Positions 16,669 through 25,712 are shown, counted from the first letter of the stretch. The stretch: DNA of 64,000 nucleotides from Mayfieldus sp963781495 (GCA_963781495.1 CAWAFX010000002.1:1-64000), one strand, 5' to 3'. Numbers and translations: made by a program. The notes: generated by a model not told the origin, from the sequence alone.

Positions 16669-17355
16669 ATGGCCGAAGCGATCCCGATCGTCGGCGGAAC
16701 CGGTGCCCTCGGCTACGGCCTGGCGCTGCGCTGGGCGATGGCCGGACAGCCGGTGGTGATCGGGTCCAGAAGCGCCGAGCGGGCCGAGAAGGCAGCCGCA
16801 CGCCTTCGCGACGCGGCGCCCGGGGCGGAGATCGAAGGGCTGCCCAACGCCGAAGCCGCACAGCGGGGCCCGGTCGTCTTTCTGACCGTTCCCTTCCGCG
16901 CCCAATCGGAGAACCTCCAAAACCTTCGCCAAGCGCTCACCGCCGACCAGCTGCTGGTCGACTGCACGGTGCCGCTGGCGGCCGCGGTCAGCGGCAAGGC
17001 GACCCGCTCGCTTGGGGTCTGGCAGGGCTCGGCCGCCCAGCAGGCCCAGGAGATGGTTCCCGACGGCGTTCGCGTCGTCTCCGCCCTGCACAGCGTCAGC
17101 GCCCCGGTCCTCGCCGACCCCGAGCAGGAGCTGGGTGAGGACGTCCTGCTCTGCGGCGACCGCAAGGCCGACAAGGCGGTCGTCGCCGCCCTGATCGAGC
17201 AGATCGACGGCCTGCGCTGCGTCAACGCCGGCGCCCTGGAGACGGCCCGCATCGTCGAGCAGCTGACGCCGCTATTGATCTCGATCAACAGCCGCTATAA
17301 GGCGCACGCCGGGATCCGGGTCACCGGCCTGCCAGACGGCGACCACTGGGCCTAG
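16669..17355 (+). CDS. npdG: NADPH-dependent F420 reductase
   Basis: 228 residues, the usual length for Fno/NpdG. The N-terminal Rossmann loop IVGGTGALGYGLALRWAMAG and GSRSAERA (2'-phosphate recognition of NADPH) are clear. The family transfers hydride between NADPH and F420, supplying F420H2 to LLM enzymes such as the divergent neighbour. The following cofD begins 25 nt downstream, so the four plus-strand genes form an F420 operon. Confidence 0.9.
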   Translation: MAEAIPIVGGTGALGYGLALRWAMAGQPVVIGSRSAERAEKAAARLRDAAPGAEIEGLPNAEAAQRGPVVFLTVPFRAQSENLQNLRQALTADQLLVDCTVPLAAAVSGKATRSLGVWQGSAAQQAQEMVPDGVRVVSALHSVSAPVLADPEQELGEDVLLCGDRKADKAVVAALIEQIDGLRCVNAGALETARIVEQLTPLLISINSRYKAHAGIRVTGLPDGDHWA

Positions 17356-17379
17356 CCACCGCCCCGTAACGTAGGCCGG

Positions 17380-18315
17380 GTGAGCAAGGTCAAGGTTGCG
17401 CTGCTGGCCGGCGGCACCGGTGGGGGCAAGCTGGCGGCGGGAATGCAGGCGGAGATCGGCGCCGGCCTCTCGGTGATCGCCAACACCGGCGACGACGTCG
17501 AGGTCCTCGGCGTGCACGTCTCCCCCGACCCCGACCTCGTCACCTACTGGCTCTCGGGTGAGATCGACGAGGACCGCGGGTGGGGCTTGCGCGGCGACGG
17601 CTTCGTCGCCTTCGAGCGCCTGGTCCAGCTCGGCGCCCCCGACTGGTTCGCGCTGACCGACCGCGACCTCGCCGCCTGCCTTTACCGCCATCACTTCCTC
17701 GCCGAGGGCGGCAGGTTGACCGCCGCCCAGGCGCAGATCGCGCGCTCGGTCGGGGTCCGCGCATCGGTGCTGCCGATGTGCGAGGAGCCGGTGCGAACAC
17801 GGATCCAGACGGAGGCCGGCTGGCGCGAGGTGCAGGAGTACCTGATCGTCGACCGGGCCCAGCCGGAGGTCGCCGAGGTCCAGCTGCGCGGCATCCAGTC
17901 CGCCCGCCCGACGGCGGAGGTCCTCGAGGCGATCTCCTCTGCGAGCCTGATCGTGATCGGACCCTCCAACCCGGTGATCAGCATCGGGCCGATCCTCGCC
18001 GTACCCGGGCTGCGTGAGGCGATCACGGCCTCCACCGCGCCGGTGGTCGCGGTCAGCCCCCTGGTCGGAGGCCGGGTGGTCAAGGGACCGACCGAGCGCT
18101 TCATGGCGGCGGTCGGCCGTCCCTGCACCGCTGCCGGAGTCGCCGGTCTCTACGAGGGGCTGGTCGACGGGATGGTGGTCGACATCGGCGACCCAGACCC
18201 GCCACCGGAGCAGATCGAGACCCTCGCCGCCCCGATCCTGATGGACGACGAGAAGGCGCGTCGCCGCGTCGCCCGCGTCGTGCTGGGGTTCGGTGCCAGC
18301 CTGGGCCGAGGATGA
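17380..18315 (+). CDS. cofD: 2-phospho-L-lactate transferase
   Basis: 311 residues, full length for CofD/FbiA. The N-terminal AGGTGGGKLAAGMQ and ANTGDDVEVLGVHVSPD motifs bind the FO and nucleotide substrates; IGPSNPVISIGPIL and SPLVGG are also family-typical. It transfers the phospholactyl (or phosphoenolpyruvyl) moiety from the GDP-activated donor to FO, giving F420-0 or its dehydro form. GTG start. The last four bases overlap cofC (ATGA). Confidence 0.93.
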   Translation: MSKVKVALLAGGTGGGKLAAGMQAEIGAGLSVIANTGDDVEVLGVHVSPDPDLVTYWLSGEIDEDRGWGLRGDGFVAFERLVQLGAPDWFALTDRDLAACLYRHHFLAEGGRLTAAQAQIARSVGVRASVLPMCEEPVRTRIQTEAGWREVQEYLIVDRAQPEVAEVQLRGIQSARPTAEVLEAISSASLIVIGPSNPVISIGPILAVPGLREAITASTAPVVAVSPLVGGRVVKGPTERFMAAVGRPCTAAGVAGLYEGLVDGMVVDIGDPDPPPEQIETLAAPILMDDEKARRRVARVVLGFGASLGRG

Positions 18316-18959
18316 GCGGCTTTGCGACCGCGGTCCTGCCGGTGAAGCGCTTCGGCGCCGCCAAGCGCCGCCTCGGCACCGGGATGGAAGAGGCACTGCG
18401 GCGCGAGCTGGTGGCGGCGATGCTGCGCGACGTCCTCGACGGGATCGGCGGGGCGCGGCTGATCGCACGGACGATCGTAGTCAGCGGCGAGCCCGCCGCC
18501 GCCGAGATCGCGGCCCGGGCCGGCGCCGAGCTGGTCGACGACCCCGACGACAGCGGCCACCCCGAGGCGGCGCTGCTGGGAATCGCCGCCGCGACCGAGG
18601 CCGGCGCCGGCTGCGTCGTGCTGCTGCCCGGCGACTGCCCGCTTCTGGACCCGCGCGACCTCGACCGTCTGCTGACCGCGGTCCCGGACCCCTACGTAGC
18701 CGTCGTGCCCGACCGCCACGGCACAGGGACCAATGCCCTGCTGCTGCAGCCGCCGGACGCGATCCGGCCGGCGTTCGGCGAAGGCAGCCGCGACCGCCAT
18801 CTTCAGGCCGCCAGCTCGGCCGGCATCCCCCACGGTGTCGAGGAGCTGGCCTCGCTGGCCCTCGATCTCGACACTCCCGCCGACATCATCGCCCTCACCC
18901 GGGCGCTGGAGTCCGGCCGCGGCCGCGCCCCCAACACCGCCCGGGTGCTGGGACTGTGA
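18312..18959 (+). CDS. cofC: 2-phospho-L-lactate guanylyltransferase
   Basis: 215 residues with the CofC/FbiD nucleotidyltransferase pattern: LPVKRFGAAKRRLG near the N-terminus, LLPGDCPLLDPRDLDRL (metal-binding Asp) and HGTGTNALLL. It activates phospholactate or PEP with GTP for CofD. The start overlaps the cofD stop and the stop overlaps the cofE start, so cofD-cofC-cofE are translationally coupled. Confidence 0.92.
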   Translation: MSGFATAVLPVKRFGAAKRRLGTGMEEALRRELVAAMLRDVLDGIGGARLIARTIVVSGEPAAAEIAARAGAELVDDPDDSGHPEAALLGIAAATEAGAGCVVLLPGDCPLLDPRDLDRLLTAVPDPYVAVVPDRHGTGTNALLLQPPDAIRPAFGEGSRDRHLQAASSAGIPHGVEELASLALDLDTPADIIALTRALESGRGRAPNTARVLGL

Positions 18960-19699
18960 ACGAGCTGCGCGTGCTGGCGGTGGAGGGGATACCCGAGATC
19001 GAGCCGGGCGACGAGCTCGCGCCGCTGATCGCATCGCGCGCCGAGCTCCAGGACGGCGACGTGGTCGCGATCTCGCAGAAGGCGGTTTCCAAATCCGAAG
19101 GGCGAGTGGTCACGCTTGCCGGCGTCGAGCCCTCGCAGCGCGCGATCGAGCTCGCCGCCGAGCTAGGCAAGGAGCCGGCCCTGGTGCAGCTGGTGCTCGA
19201 CGAGAGCCGCGAAGTGCTGCGGGCCGAGCGCGGGGTGCTGATCTGCGAGACCCGCCACGGCCTCGTCTGCGCCAACGCCGGCGTCGACACCTCCAACGTC
19301 GGCCCCGGCCGGGCGGCCCTGCTGCCGCTCGACCCCGATGCCTCGGCGCGGCGGATCCGCAGCGGATTGCGGCAGGCGAGCACGAGGGCGGTTGCAGTCC
19401 TGATTTCCGACAGCTTCGGGCGCGCCTGGCGGATCGGCCAGTCCGAGGTCGCGATCGGCTGCGCCGGCCTGCAGCCGCTGGATGACTGGCGCGGGCGGGC
19501 GGACGCCGGTGGCGGAGTGCTGGTGGCGACGCTGATCGCGGTCGCCGACCAGGTGGCGGCGGCGGCCGACCTCGTCCGCGACAAGGCGAGCGGCGTCCCA
19601 GCGGCGATCGTGCGCGGCCTCGCCCACCAGGTCGGCGAGGACGACGGGCCCGGCGCGGCGGCGCTGCTGCGCCCCCGCGATGCCGACCTCTTCCGCTAG
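18956..19699 (+). CDS. cofE: Coenzyme F420-0:L-glutamate ligase
   Basis: 247 residues, matching archaeal stand-alone CofE. Motifs: ISQKAVSKSEGRV, RHGLVCANAGVDTSNV and SDSFGRAWRIGQSEVAIG. It adds the gamma-glutamate tail to F420-0. Mycobacterial FbiB carries an additional C-terminal FMN-reductase domain that reduces dehydro-F420; that domain is absent here and would have to be a separate protein. The GTG start overlaps the cofC stop (GTGA). The 3' end overlaps the convergent cupin stop. Confidence 0.93.
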   Translation: MNELRVLAVEGIPEIEPGDELAPLIASRAELQDGDVVAISQKAVSKSEGRVVTLAGVEPSQRAIELAAELGKEPALVQLVLDESREVLRAERGVLICETRHGLVCANAGVDTSNVGPGRAALLPLDPDASARRIRSGLRQASTRAVAVLISDSFGRAWRIGQSEVAIGCAGLQPLDDWRGRADAGGGVLVATLIAVADQVAAAADLVRDKASGVPAAIVRGLAHQVGEDDGPGAAALLRPRDADLFR

Positions 19700-20109
19700 G
19701 CCGAGACCTCGCCCTTTTCGGGCATCGGCGGCAGCGTGCCGCCTTCCTCGGTCCAGGCCGGTGGCTCGTAGACCTTGCCCGGCGTCGCCCCGAGGACGAG
19801 GATGCGAGCCCCCTCGTCGCGGGTCAGGAGCTTGCGCTGCTGACCCGGCCCGACACGGGCGAAGACACCGGGCCCGAGCTCGAACTCCTCCTCCCCGACC
19901 TGCAGCGTCGCCCGCCCGCCGAGCGCCAGGTAGACCTCCTCCTGCTCGTCGTGGGAGTGATTGTGGGAGGGGTACATCGAGAACTCAGCCGGCAGCTCCA
20001 TCACCTGGATCCCGAACGAGGTGACGCCGAGGCCGGCCCGGACGCGGCGCATACCGCCACCGAACACGGCTTCGAACTCATCCAGTTTTTTGACGGTGAC
20101 GTCAGCCAT
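19696..20109 (-). CDS. Cupin-domain protein
   Basis: 137 residues from ATG 20109 (a GTG directly before it at 20112 is an alternative). Single cupin with metal-binding motif 1 PSHNHSHDEQEEVYLALGG and a motif-2 like GPGVFARVGPGQQRKLL lacking the usual His. Could bind a metal and a small ligand; enzymatic role unknown. It overlaps the end of the upstream alcohol dehydrogenase gene by 8 nt, so the two are coupled. Confidence 0.85.
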   Translation of the reverse strand: MADVTVKKLDEFEAVFGGGMRRVRAGLGVTSFGIQVMELPAEFSMYPSHNHSHDEQEEVYLALGGRATLQVGEEEFELGPGVFARVGPGQQRKLLTRDEGARILVLGATPGKVYEPPAWTEEGGTLPPMPEKGEVSA

Positions 20110-21097
20110 CACTCACTTGCACAACCGCGGAGCCTTCAACCCTACCCGCACGGAGGTCGTCCAGCGCACTATTCGCTTCCTGCAGCGGATACACGCGGAC
20201 CTGGGTCTGGACCGGCACCTGGGGTGCCAGGGCCAGGAACTCCTCGCCGTCGCGCCGGGTCAGGTTGGCGACCGAGCGCAGCAACCGCTCGCCCCAGAGG
20301 ATCTCGTAGGGAAAGGCCGGAATGTCGCTCATGTGGATGCCGGAGCTGACGACCGTCGCTCCCTTCGCGCTGGCCCGCAGGGCGACGGGCATCAGCTCGC
20401 CGGCCGGCGCGAAGACGATCGCCGCGTCAAGCGGCTCCGGGGGCTGGTCCTCGGTTGCGCCCGCCCACTCAGCCCCGAGGCTGCGCGCGAACCGCTGCGT
20501 TTCGGAGTCGCCGGAGCGGGTGAAGGCGAACACCCTCCGGCCCTGGTGCACGGCGACCTGGCAGAGGATGTGGGCCGAGGAGCCGAAGCCGTAGAACCCG
20601 ATCCGCTCCGCGTGCTCACCGCACAGCCGCAATGCCCGGAAGCCGATCAGCCCGGCGCAGAGCAGCGGTGCGGCCTGCAGGTCGGGATAGCCGTCGGGGA
20701 TCGGGAAGCAGAAGCGCTCGTCGGCAACCGTGGCCTCCGCGTAGCCACCGTCGATGTCATAGCCGGTGAAACGGGCATGGTCGCAGAGGTTCTCGCGCTC
20801 AGTGCGGCAATAGCGGCAGGTCCCATCGGTCCAGCCGAGCCAGGGGATCCCGACCCTGTCACCGACCGCGAAGCGCTCGGCGCCCTCGCCGAGCTGATCC
20901 ACGATCCCGACTATCTGGTGTCCGAGGACGAGCGGGAGCTTCGGCTCGGTCAGCTCGCCGTCGACGATGTGCAGGTCGGTGCGGCAGACGCCGCAGGCTC
21001 GAACCCGGACCCCTAGCTGGCCAGGGCCGGGGTCGGGCGCAGCCAGCTCGGCCTCCCGAAGCGGCTCGCCCTGCCGCTCCAGAACCATCGCCCGCAC
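20102..21097 (-). CDS. Zinc-type alcohol dehydrogenase family protein
   Basis: 331 residues, MDR superfamily. Catalytic-zinc region CGVCRTDLH and GHQIVG; nucleotide-binding GFYGFGSSAH. The structural zinc loop reads GTCRYCRTERENLC, with only three of the usual four cysteines (the first is replaced), so that site may be altered. It probably oxidises an alcohol or reduces an aldehyde with NAD(P). It precedes and overlaps the cupin gene. GTG start; an ATG nine bases further in is possible. Confidence 0.85.
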   Translation of the reverse strand: MRAMVLERQGEPLREAELAAPDPGPGQLGVRVRACGVCRTDLHIVDGELTEPKLPLVLGHQIVGIVDQLGEGAERFAVGDRVGIPWLGWTDGTCRYCRTERENLCDHARFTGYDIDGGYAEATVADERFCFPIPDGYPDLQAAPLLCAGLIGFRALRLCGEHAERIGFYGFGSSAHILCQVAVHQGRRVFAFTRSGDSETQRFARSLGAEWAGATEDQPPEPLDAAIVFAPAGELMPVALRASAKGATVVSSGIHMSDIPAFPYEILWGERLLRSVANLTRRDGEEFLALAPQVPVQTQVRVYPLQEANSALDDLRAGRVEGSAVVQVSDG

Positions 21098-21130
21098 TGC
21101 CCGTTCTCCCCCGCGGCCGCGGGCCCTCGC

Positions 21131-21424
21131 CTAACGGGCTTCGCCGTCGTTGCGCGGCTCGACGACCACGGTCGGGCGGCCGCCGTAGAGCTTGCGCATC
21201 GCTTCGCGCTCGGTCTCGCGGGCGCTGCCGACGTCGTAGCGAAAGTCGGGGGCCTGGCCTCGACGCGGCTCGGTGAACAGGTGTTCGACCGCCCGGCGCT
21301 CCATCTCCCGCGGCGTGTCCTCGCGCGCCTTGGCGCCGTTTCTTCGTCCCCAGCCGGCGACCATGTCGTGGAGCCGCTGCTCGAGTTCGTGCAGGCGTTG
21401 CTCGATGCGGATTGCGTCGCTCAT
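21131..21424 (-). CDS. Small conserved hypothetical protein
   Basis: 97 residues from ATG 21424, which has an AAAGGA ribosome binding site 7 nt upstream. Highly charged: an N-terminal amphipathic stretch (RIEQRLHELEQRLHDM) likely to form a short coiled coil, then basic and acidic segments. No family motif recognised. The longer frame upstream is disregarded because the start with the ribosome binding site gives a coherent protein. It sits between the FO synthase and the alcohol dehydrogenase genes on the same strand. Confidence 0.6.
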   Translation of the reverse strand: MSDAIRIEQRLHELEQRLHDMVAGWGRRNGAKAREDTPREMERRAVEHLFTEPRRGQAPDFRYDVGSARETEREAMRKLYGGRPTVVVEPRNDGEAR

Positions 21425-21506
21425 GTCCGGTCCTTTATGGCGGGCTTTGACGTTCTGTCCAGCATAACCCCGCATTTTCCGATTGGAAGGGTCTTTGGCC
21501 GAGCGT

Positions 21507-23783
21507 CTAGTACGTCTCGACGATCTCGTAGAGGGTCGTCCGCTGCGCCGGCATGCGGCCCGCCGCACGGGCCGCCTCGATCAGCTGCTCGGGCTCCAGC
21601 CGCACCCCGTGCACCGAGCCTGCCATGCGGGAGATGTTCTCCTCCATCAGGGTGCCGCCGAGGTCGTTGACGCCCCAGCGCAGGCTTTCGGTCGCCGCCC
21701 CGAGGCCCATCTTCACCCAGCTCGCCTGCAGGTTGCGGATCGTGCGCCCGAGGGCGAGCCGGAAGACGGCGGTGTGCTTGAGGTTCTCGCGCTCGGAGAT
21801 CTCCTCGATCCCGTGCGTGCGTCCGAGGAGCGTCTGGTAGGGGATGAAGCTCAGGGGGACGAACTCGGTGATCCCACCGGTTCGCTCCTGCAGCTCCCGG
21901 ACCACCGCCATGTGGCGGGCCAGCTCGCGCGGCTCCTCGATGTGACCGAACATCACCGTCGAGGTGGAGCGCAGGCCGACCCGGTGCGATGCCTCGATGA
22001 TCCGCACCCAGCGCTCGACCGGCAGCTTGTTGGGTGAGATCCGCTGCCTGACGCCGTCATCGAGAACCTCGGCGGCCGTGCCCGGCGTCGAGCCGAGGCC
22101 GCAGTCGATCAGGTATTCGAATACGTCCTCCGGCTCGCGGCCCGAGCGCTCGCACATGTAGTTGATCTCCATCGGCGAGTAGGCGTGGAGGTGGATCTGG
22201 GGCGCCTCCTGTTTCGCGAGCCGCAGCCAGCGGCCGTAGTCCTCGAGCGTGTAGTCGGGATGGATGCCGCCCTGCATGCAGATCTCCGTGGCGCCGAACT
22301 CGACCGCCTCCCGCACCCGGGCGGCGAAGTCCTGCTCGCTGACCAGGTAGGCGTCGGGTGAGCGCTTTCCTTGCCCGAAGCCGCAGAAGGCGCAGCCAAC
22401 GATGCAGACGTTGGTGAAGTTGATGTTGCGGTTGACGACGAAGGTCGTCTGCTCCCCGGCCAGCTCGGCCCGCAGCTCGTCGGCCGCCTGGCGCATCTCC
22501 TCGATCACCTCGGGCCGGGTCTCGGCGAACAGCGCCGTCAGCTCGTCCTCGCTCAAGGACCGGCCCTCACGGCCCTTGACGATCGCCTTTGGCGCCAGCC
22601 CGGGGTCCAGGCCCTCCTCGCGCCGGCGGCCGGAGCCGCGGCGGGGGATGAAGCTCCAGTACTTGAGCTTCACCACATCGAGCACCCCCTGCTCCATCCA
22701 CTCCGACTCCAGGTACTGGGGGTAGACGCAGAGGCGCTCGGTCAGGGCGTAGCCGCGCGGCGCCAACTGCTTTCGCACCTGGTGCGGGCTCGGAAACGCG
22801 TGCTCGGGAGAGATGTGGTCGCCGTTGGCCGAGAGGCCGCCGAGGTCGGTGGCGCCGGCCTCGACCAACTCCGGCCACCAGTCGGCAAGATTCGGCGGCA
22901 CCTGAATCCCCACCTCCGGCATCAACCGTCGGCACTCGCGGATCAGTCGTTTCATGTCGTCAATTGAGATCGGGGAAGCCCACTCGGGGAGCGAGGGAGC
23001 GGGCGACCCTTCCGAGGCAAGCTGGGACGCATCTAGACCACCCCCCAACCCGCCCCCCGAATCCAAAGTCCGGTCGCTTGCCGAGGAGGGGTCGCCCGCC
23101 CATCTCTCCTTGGCGGCCTGGTCCGCGATCTCCGCCACCTCGCGGCCGTAATACCGCGGATGCGGCACGAAGTTCTGCAGGATGACCTCCTGAAGGTGGC
23201 CGTGTCGGGCGTGGACCTGCGCCAGGGCCTCCAGGGAGTGCACCCGCTCCTCCTCGGTCTCCCCGATCCCGACCAGGATGCCGCTGGTGAACGGGATCCG
23301 CAGCTCGCCCGCGGCCTCGATCGTCGCCAGCCTGCGCGCCGGGTGCTTGGTCGGCGAACCGGCATGGACCGTGTCCATCAGCCGCTCCGCGACCGACTCC
23401 AGCATCAGACCCTGCGAGGCGGTCACCTCGCGCAGACGCAGCAGGTCGTCGTGCTCGACGACGCCGATGTTGGTGTGCGGCAGCAGCCCGCGCTCCAGCG
23501 CCCGCTCACAGCTCCAGACGACGTAGGAGGTGAAGTCCTCGTGCCCCCACGAGTGCAGCCGCGAGGCGACCTCCTCGTTTACCTCCGGCCGCTCGCCGGT
23601 GAGGACCAGCAGCTCCTTGGCGTTGTGGCGCAGCGCCTGGTCGAGTCGCTGCTCGACTTCCTGCGGCGAATAGAGGTGGGCGCGGTGGGTCGCAAAAGCG
23701 CAGTACTTGCAGTAGCACTGACAGGTGCGCGAGAGCGAGAGCGTGTAATTGCGCGAGAAGGTGACCCGGCGCACACCGGGCAC
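21507..23783 (-). CDS. fbiC: FO synthase, fused CofG-CofH radical SAM protein
   Basis: 758 residues with two radical SAM modules. The N-terminal CofG half has CQCYCKYC (CxxxCxxC) near residue 20; the CofH half has CIVGCAFC near residue 460. Together they build the deazaflavin FO from 5-amino-6-ribitylaminouracil and tyrosine, the first committed step to F420. The N-terminus lacks the extension of mycobacterial FbiC. Odd feature: a Gly/Ser-rich segment at about residues 229-265, between YYGREVAEIAD and ISIDDMKRLI, is encoded by a palindromic element (22999-23099) and looks like an insertion. GTG start. Confidence 0.93.
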   Translation of the reverse strand: MPGVRRVTFSRNYTLSLSRTCQCYCKYCAFATHRAHLYSPQEVEQRLDQALRHNAKELLVLTGERPEVNEEVASRLHSWGHEDFTSYVVWSCERALERGLLPHTNIGVVEHDDLLRLREVTASQGLMLESVAERLMDTVHAGSPTKHPARRLATIEAAGELRIPFTSGILVGIGETEEERVHSLEALAQVHARHGHLQEVILQNFVPHPRYYGREVAEIADQAAKERWAGDPSSASDRTLDSGGGLGGGLDASQLASEGSPAPSLPEWASPISIDDMKRLIRECRRLMPEVGIQVPPNLADWWPELVEAGATDLGGLSANGDHISPEHAFPSPHQVRKQLAPRGYALTERLCVYPQYLESEWMEQGVLDVVKLKYWSFIPRRGSGRRREEGLDPGLAPKAIVKGREGRSLSEDELTALFAETRPEVIEEMRQAADELRAELAGEQTTFVVNRNINFTNVCIVGCAFCGFGQGKRSPDAYLVSEQDFAARVREAVEFGATEICMQGGIHPDYTLEDYGRWLRLAKQEAPQIHLHAYSPMEINYMCERSGREPEDVFEYLIDCGLGSTPGTAAEVLDDGVRQRISPNKLPVERWVRIIEASHRVGLRSTSTVMFGHIEEPRELARHMAVVRELQERTGGITEFVPLSFIPYQTLLGRTHGIEEISERENLKHTAVFRLALGRTIRNLQASWVKMGLGAATESLRWGVNDLGGTLMEENISRMAGSVHGVRLEPEQLIEAARAAGRMPAQRTTLYEIVETY
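22999..23099. repeat. Palindromic element inside fbiC with G-rich loop
   Basis: Arms 22999-23022 and 23076-23099 are inverted copies with 21 of 24 positions matching (GCGGGCGACCC... and ...GGGTCGCCCGC outermost). The 53-nt loop contains, on the coding (minus) strand, four runs of three or more G around 23038-23058, a G-quadruplex-type motif. The element keeps the fbiC reading frame and encodes a Gly/Ser/Ala-rich peptide not expected in CofG. It resembles in principle the palindromic elements known to insert in frame into Rickettsia genes, but no sequence relationship is claimed. Confidence 0.6.
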
Positions 23784-23815
23784 GCTAGCGAACCGCCCGA
23801 GCCGCCCCTACGCGC

Positions 23816-24604
23816 TCAGCTGCCGGCGCGCCGGCCGCCAACACCTTTTCCGGCGCCGCCGCCGCTCGGATCGGTCTGGCTGCCGCTCTGCCCCGGCGGT
23901 GGCGAGACTCCCGCCTCGCCGGGCTCGATCACGAAGCGGAACAAGGCCGCCGCGATCAGCGCCGCGACCAGCGGCCCGGCCAGGTAGGGCCAGACTCCGC
24001 CGAAGGTGTTGGAAACCAGCGCCGGGCCGAACCAGCGGGCGGGGTTCAGCGAACCCCCGGTCAGCGGCCCGGTGACCATGACCGCGAAGGCCAGCGTGGT
24101 GCCGATCGCAAATGGCGCCCACTCCTTGGCTGCGCGGGTGCCCAGGGCGACCGCGAGCACGGCGAGAACGAGGACAAGCGCTCCCATCCCCTCGACGATG
24201 AAGCCCTGGAAATTGCCGCCCAGGAGGGCGCTGACCTGGGGGGCGCCGTAATGCCCGGCGCGCCCCTCGTCGAGCAGCAGCGCCTTGGTCAGCAGGGCGC
24301 CGAGGACGCCGCCGGAGAGCTGGGCGAGGATGTAGACCAGAGCGTCGACCGGATCGATGCGGCGAATCGCCGCCACGGCGACCGTCACCGCGGGGTTGAA
24401 GTGGCCGCCGCTGACCCCGCCGAAGATCTGGATCAGCCCGAAGAGGGCAAGCCCGTTGACCAGGCCGACCACGGCATAGTCGGAGCCGAACTGCGCCTGG
24501 TTGCCGGTCGCCACGAACAGGGTTGCGACGGCGGTGATGAAGAAGACCAGAAAGAACGTTCCGACCAGCTCGGCGATGTATGCCGCGAGTCCTCGATCCT
24601 GCAC
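23816..24604 (-). CDS. MIP-family channel (aquaporin/glycerol facilitator)
   Basis: 262 residues with six transmembrane segments and both NPA boxes: GGHFNPAVT and GGSLNPARWFGP. The N-terminal YIAELVGTFFLVFF is also typical. It conducts water or small neutral solutes across the membrane. The C-terminal 30 residues are Pro/Gly-rich and cytoplasmic. The GTG start has a strong AGGAGG 9 nt upstream, unlike many genes in this window. Confidence 0.92.
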   Translation of the reverse strand: MQDRGLAAYIAELVGTFFLVFFITAVATLFVATGNQAQFGSDYAVVGLVNGLALFGLIQIFGGVSGGHFNPAVTVAVAAIRRIDPVDALVYILAQLSGGVLGALLTKALLLDEGRAGHYGAPQVSALLGGNFQGFIVEGMGALVLVLAVLAVALGTRAAKEWAPFAIGTTLAFAVMVTGPLTGGSLNPARWFGPALVSNTFGGVWPYLAGPLVAALIAAALFRFVIEPGEAGVSPPPGQSGSQTDPSGGGAGKGVGGRRAGS

Positions 24605-24686
24605 AGCGACGAACCTCCTAGGTTGAACGACCGCGGCAGTCTAACCAGACCGGCGGCGGCCGGGGTCGGGGGTGCCCCGAACCTCT

Positions 24687-25712
24687 TTAGGTTCTCTTGT
24701 GGCCCTTGTGATGGTGGTGCCCGTGGTGCTTGTGGCGGCGATGGTGGTGCCGCTGCGGGCTGGCGTGCATGCAGAGCCGCCTGCCGTGGTCGACCTCGCG
24801 CCCGGCGATGTCGATGAACGACCAGCCGAAGCTGTCGTGCAGCAGGCGCATGAACAGCACCCCGAAGCTCTGGTTGTAGGCGAACTCGCTGTTGGGCGGC
24901 GGCACCGAGGTGGGAAAGAGGTAATAGCCGCCGGTCCCGACGGTGAACTCGGTGATCCCCCGCGCCGGGTCGACGATGCCGCTGGGCCGCGACGGCGCGA
25001 AGCGCTCGTAGATGTGGTCGTGGCCGTTGAGCACGACGTCGGCGCCACCCCGATAGAGCGCCTTCCAGAGCGCGCGGGTGTCGTCCAGCTCCTCATAGAT
25101 CCCGGACGAGAAGCGCGGATGGTGCATGTAGGCCAGCACGCAGCTGTCCGGGTGATCGTCGAGGTCGTGGCGCAGCCAGCGCAGCTGGCGGGAGTCGCCG
25201 CGGCAGCTGACGCGATCGCAATTGGAGTTGAGCGCGATCAGGTGCCAGGAGCCGACGTCGTAGGAGTACCAGCCCTGGCCGCGCACGCCCGCCCGCCCCT
25301 CTGCCACCCCGACGCCGTTCCAGTAGTCCCAGTAGCCCTGGGCCCCGAGCCCGTCGTCGTACTCGTGGTTTCCGATCACCGGGTGGCTGGCGTTGCGCCA
25401 GCGGCCCCAGGTCGGCTCATAGGAGGCCGCGAAGCTCTCCAGCGATCCGTTCTCGTCGTATTCCAGGTCGCCGAGCGGGAGAACTGCGGCGAGCCGGCGC
25501 CCCTGAAGCAGATTCGAGGTTGCCAGCTCCTGGCAGCCGCTGGAGGTGCCGAGGCCGTTGTTGTAGCGCGGGTTGTTGGGTCCGCAGGCGATGTCGCCGG
25601 CGGCGGCGATCAATGCGCCGCCGGGCTTGGCGTCACTCGCGGGCGCCGCCAGCAGGGCCAGCGAAACGAGCGCGCCGATCACCGTCCCCCACCCCTTGCC
25701 CCGTCGCCTCAT
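24687..25712 (-). CDS. Secreted metallophosphoesterase with His-rich tail
   Basis: 341 residues. Signal peptide (about 1-28), then calcineurin-like metal motifs in order: AAGDIAC, LGDLEYD, GNHEYDD, MHHPRFSSG and NGHDHIYERF. Likely an exported phosphatase or phosphodiesterase related to purple acid phosphatases. The last 22 residues are dominated by His and Lys (HHHRRHKHHGHHHH), perhaps for metal capture. ATG 25712 is chosen because the signal peptide begins there; the longer frame overlaps the divergent gene's promoter. Confidence 0.85.
   Translation of the reverse strand: MRRRGKGWGTVIGALVSLALLAAPASDAKPGGALIAAAGDIACGPNNPRYNNGLGTSSGCQELATSNLLQGRRLAAVLPLGDLEYDENGSLESFAASYEPTWGRWRNASHPVIGNHEYDDGLGAQGYWDYWNGVGVAEGRAGVRGQGWYSYDVGSWHLIALNSNCDRVSCRGDSRQLRWLRHDLDDHPDSCVLAYMHHPRFSSGIYEELDDTRALWKALYRGGADVVLNGHDHIYERFAPSRPSGIVDPARGITEFTVGTGGYYLFPTSVPPPNSEFAYNQSFGVLFMRLLHDSFGWSFIDIAGREVDHGRRLCMHASPQRHHHRRHKHHGHHHHKGHKRT

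Noticed and set aside
20102..20112. Overlap of the alcohol dehydrogenase and cupin genes as an error
   Set aside because: Short same-strand overlaps are common here and both proteins are complete, so this is normal coupling.
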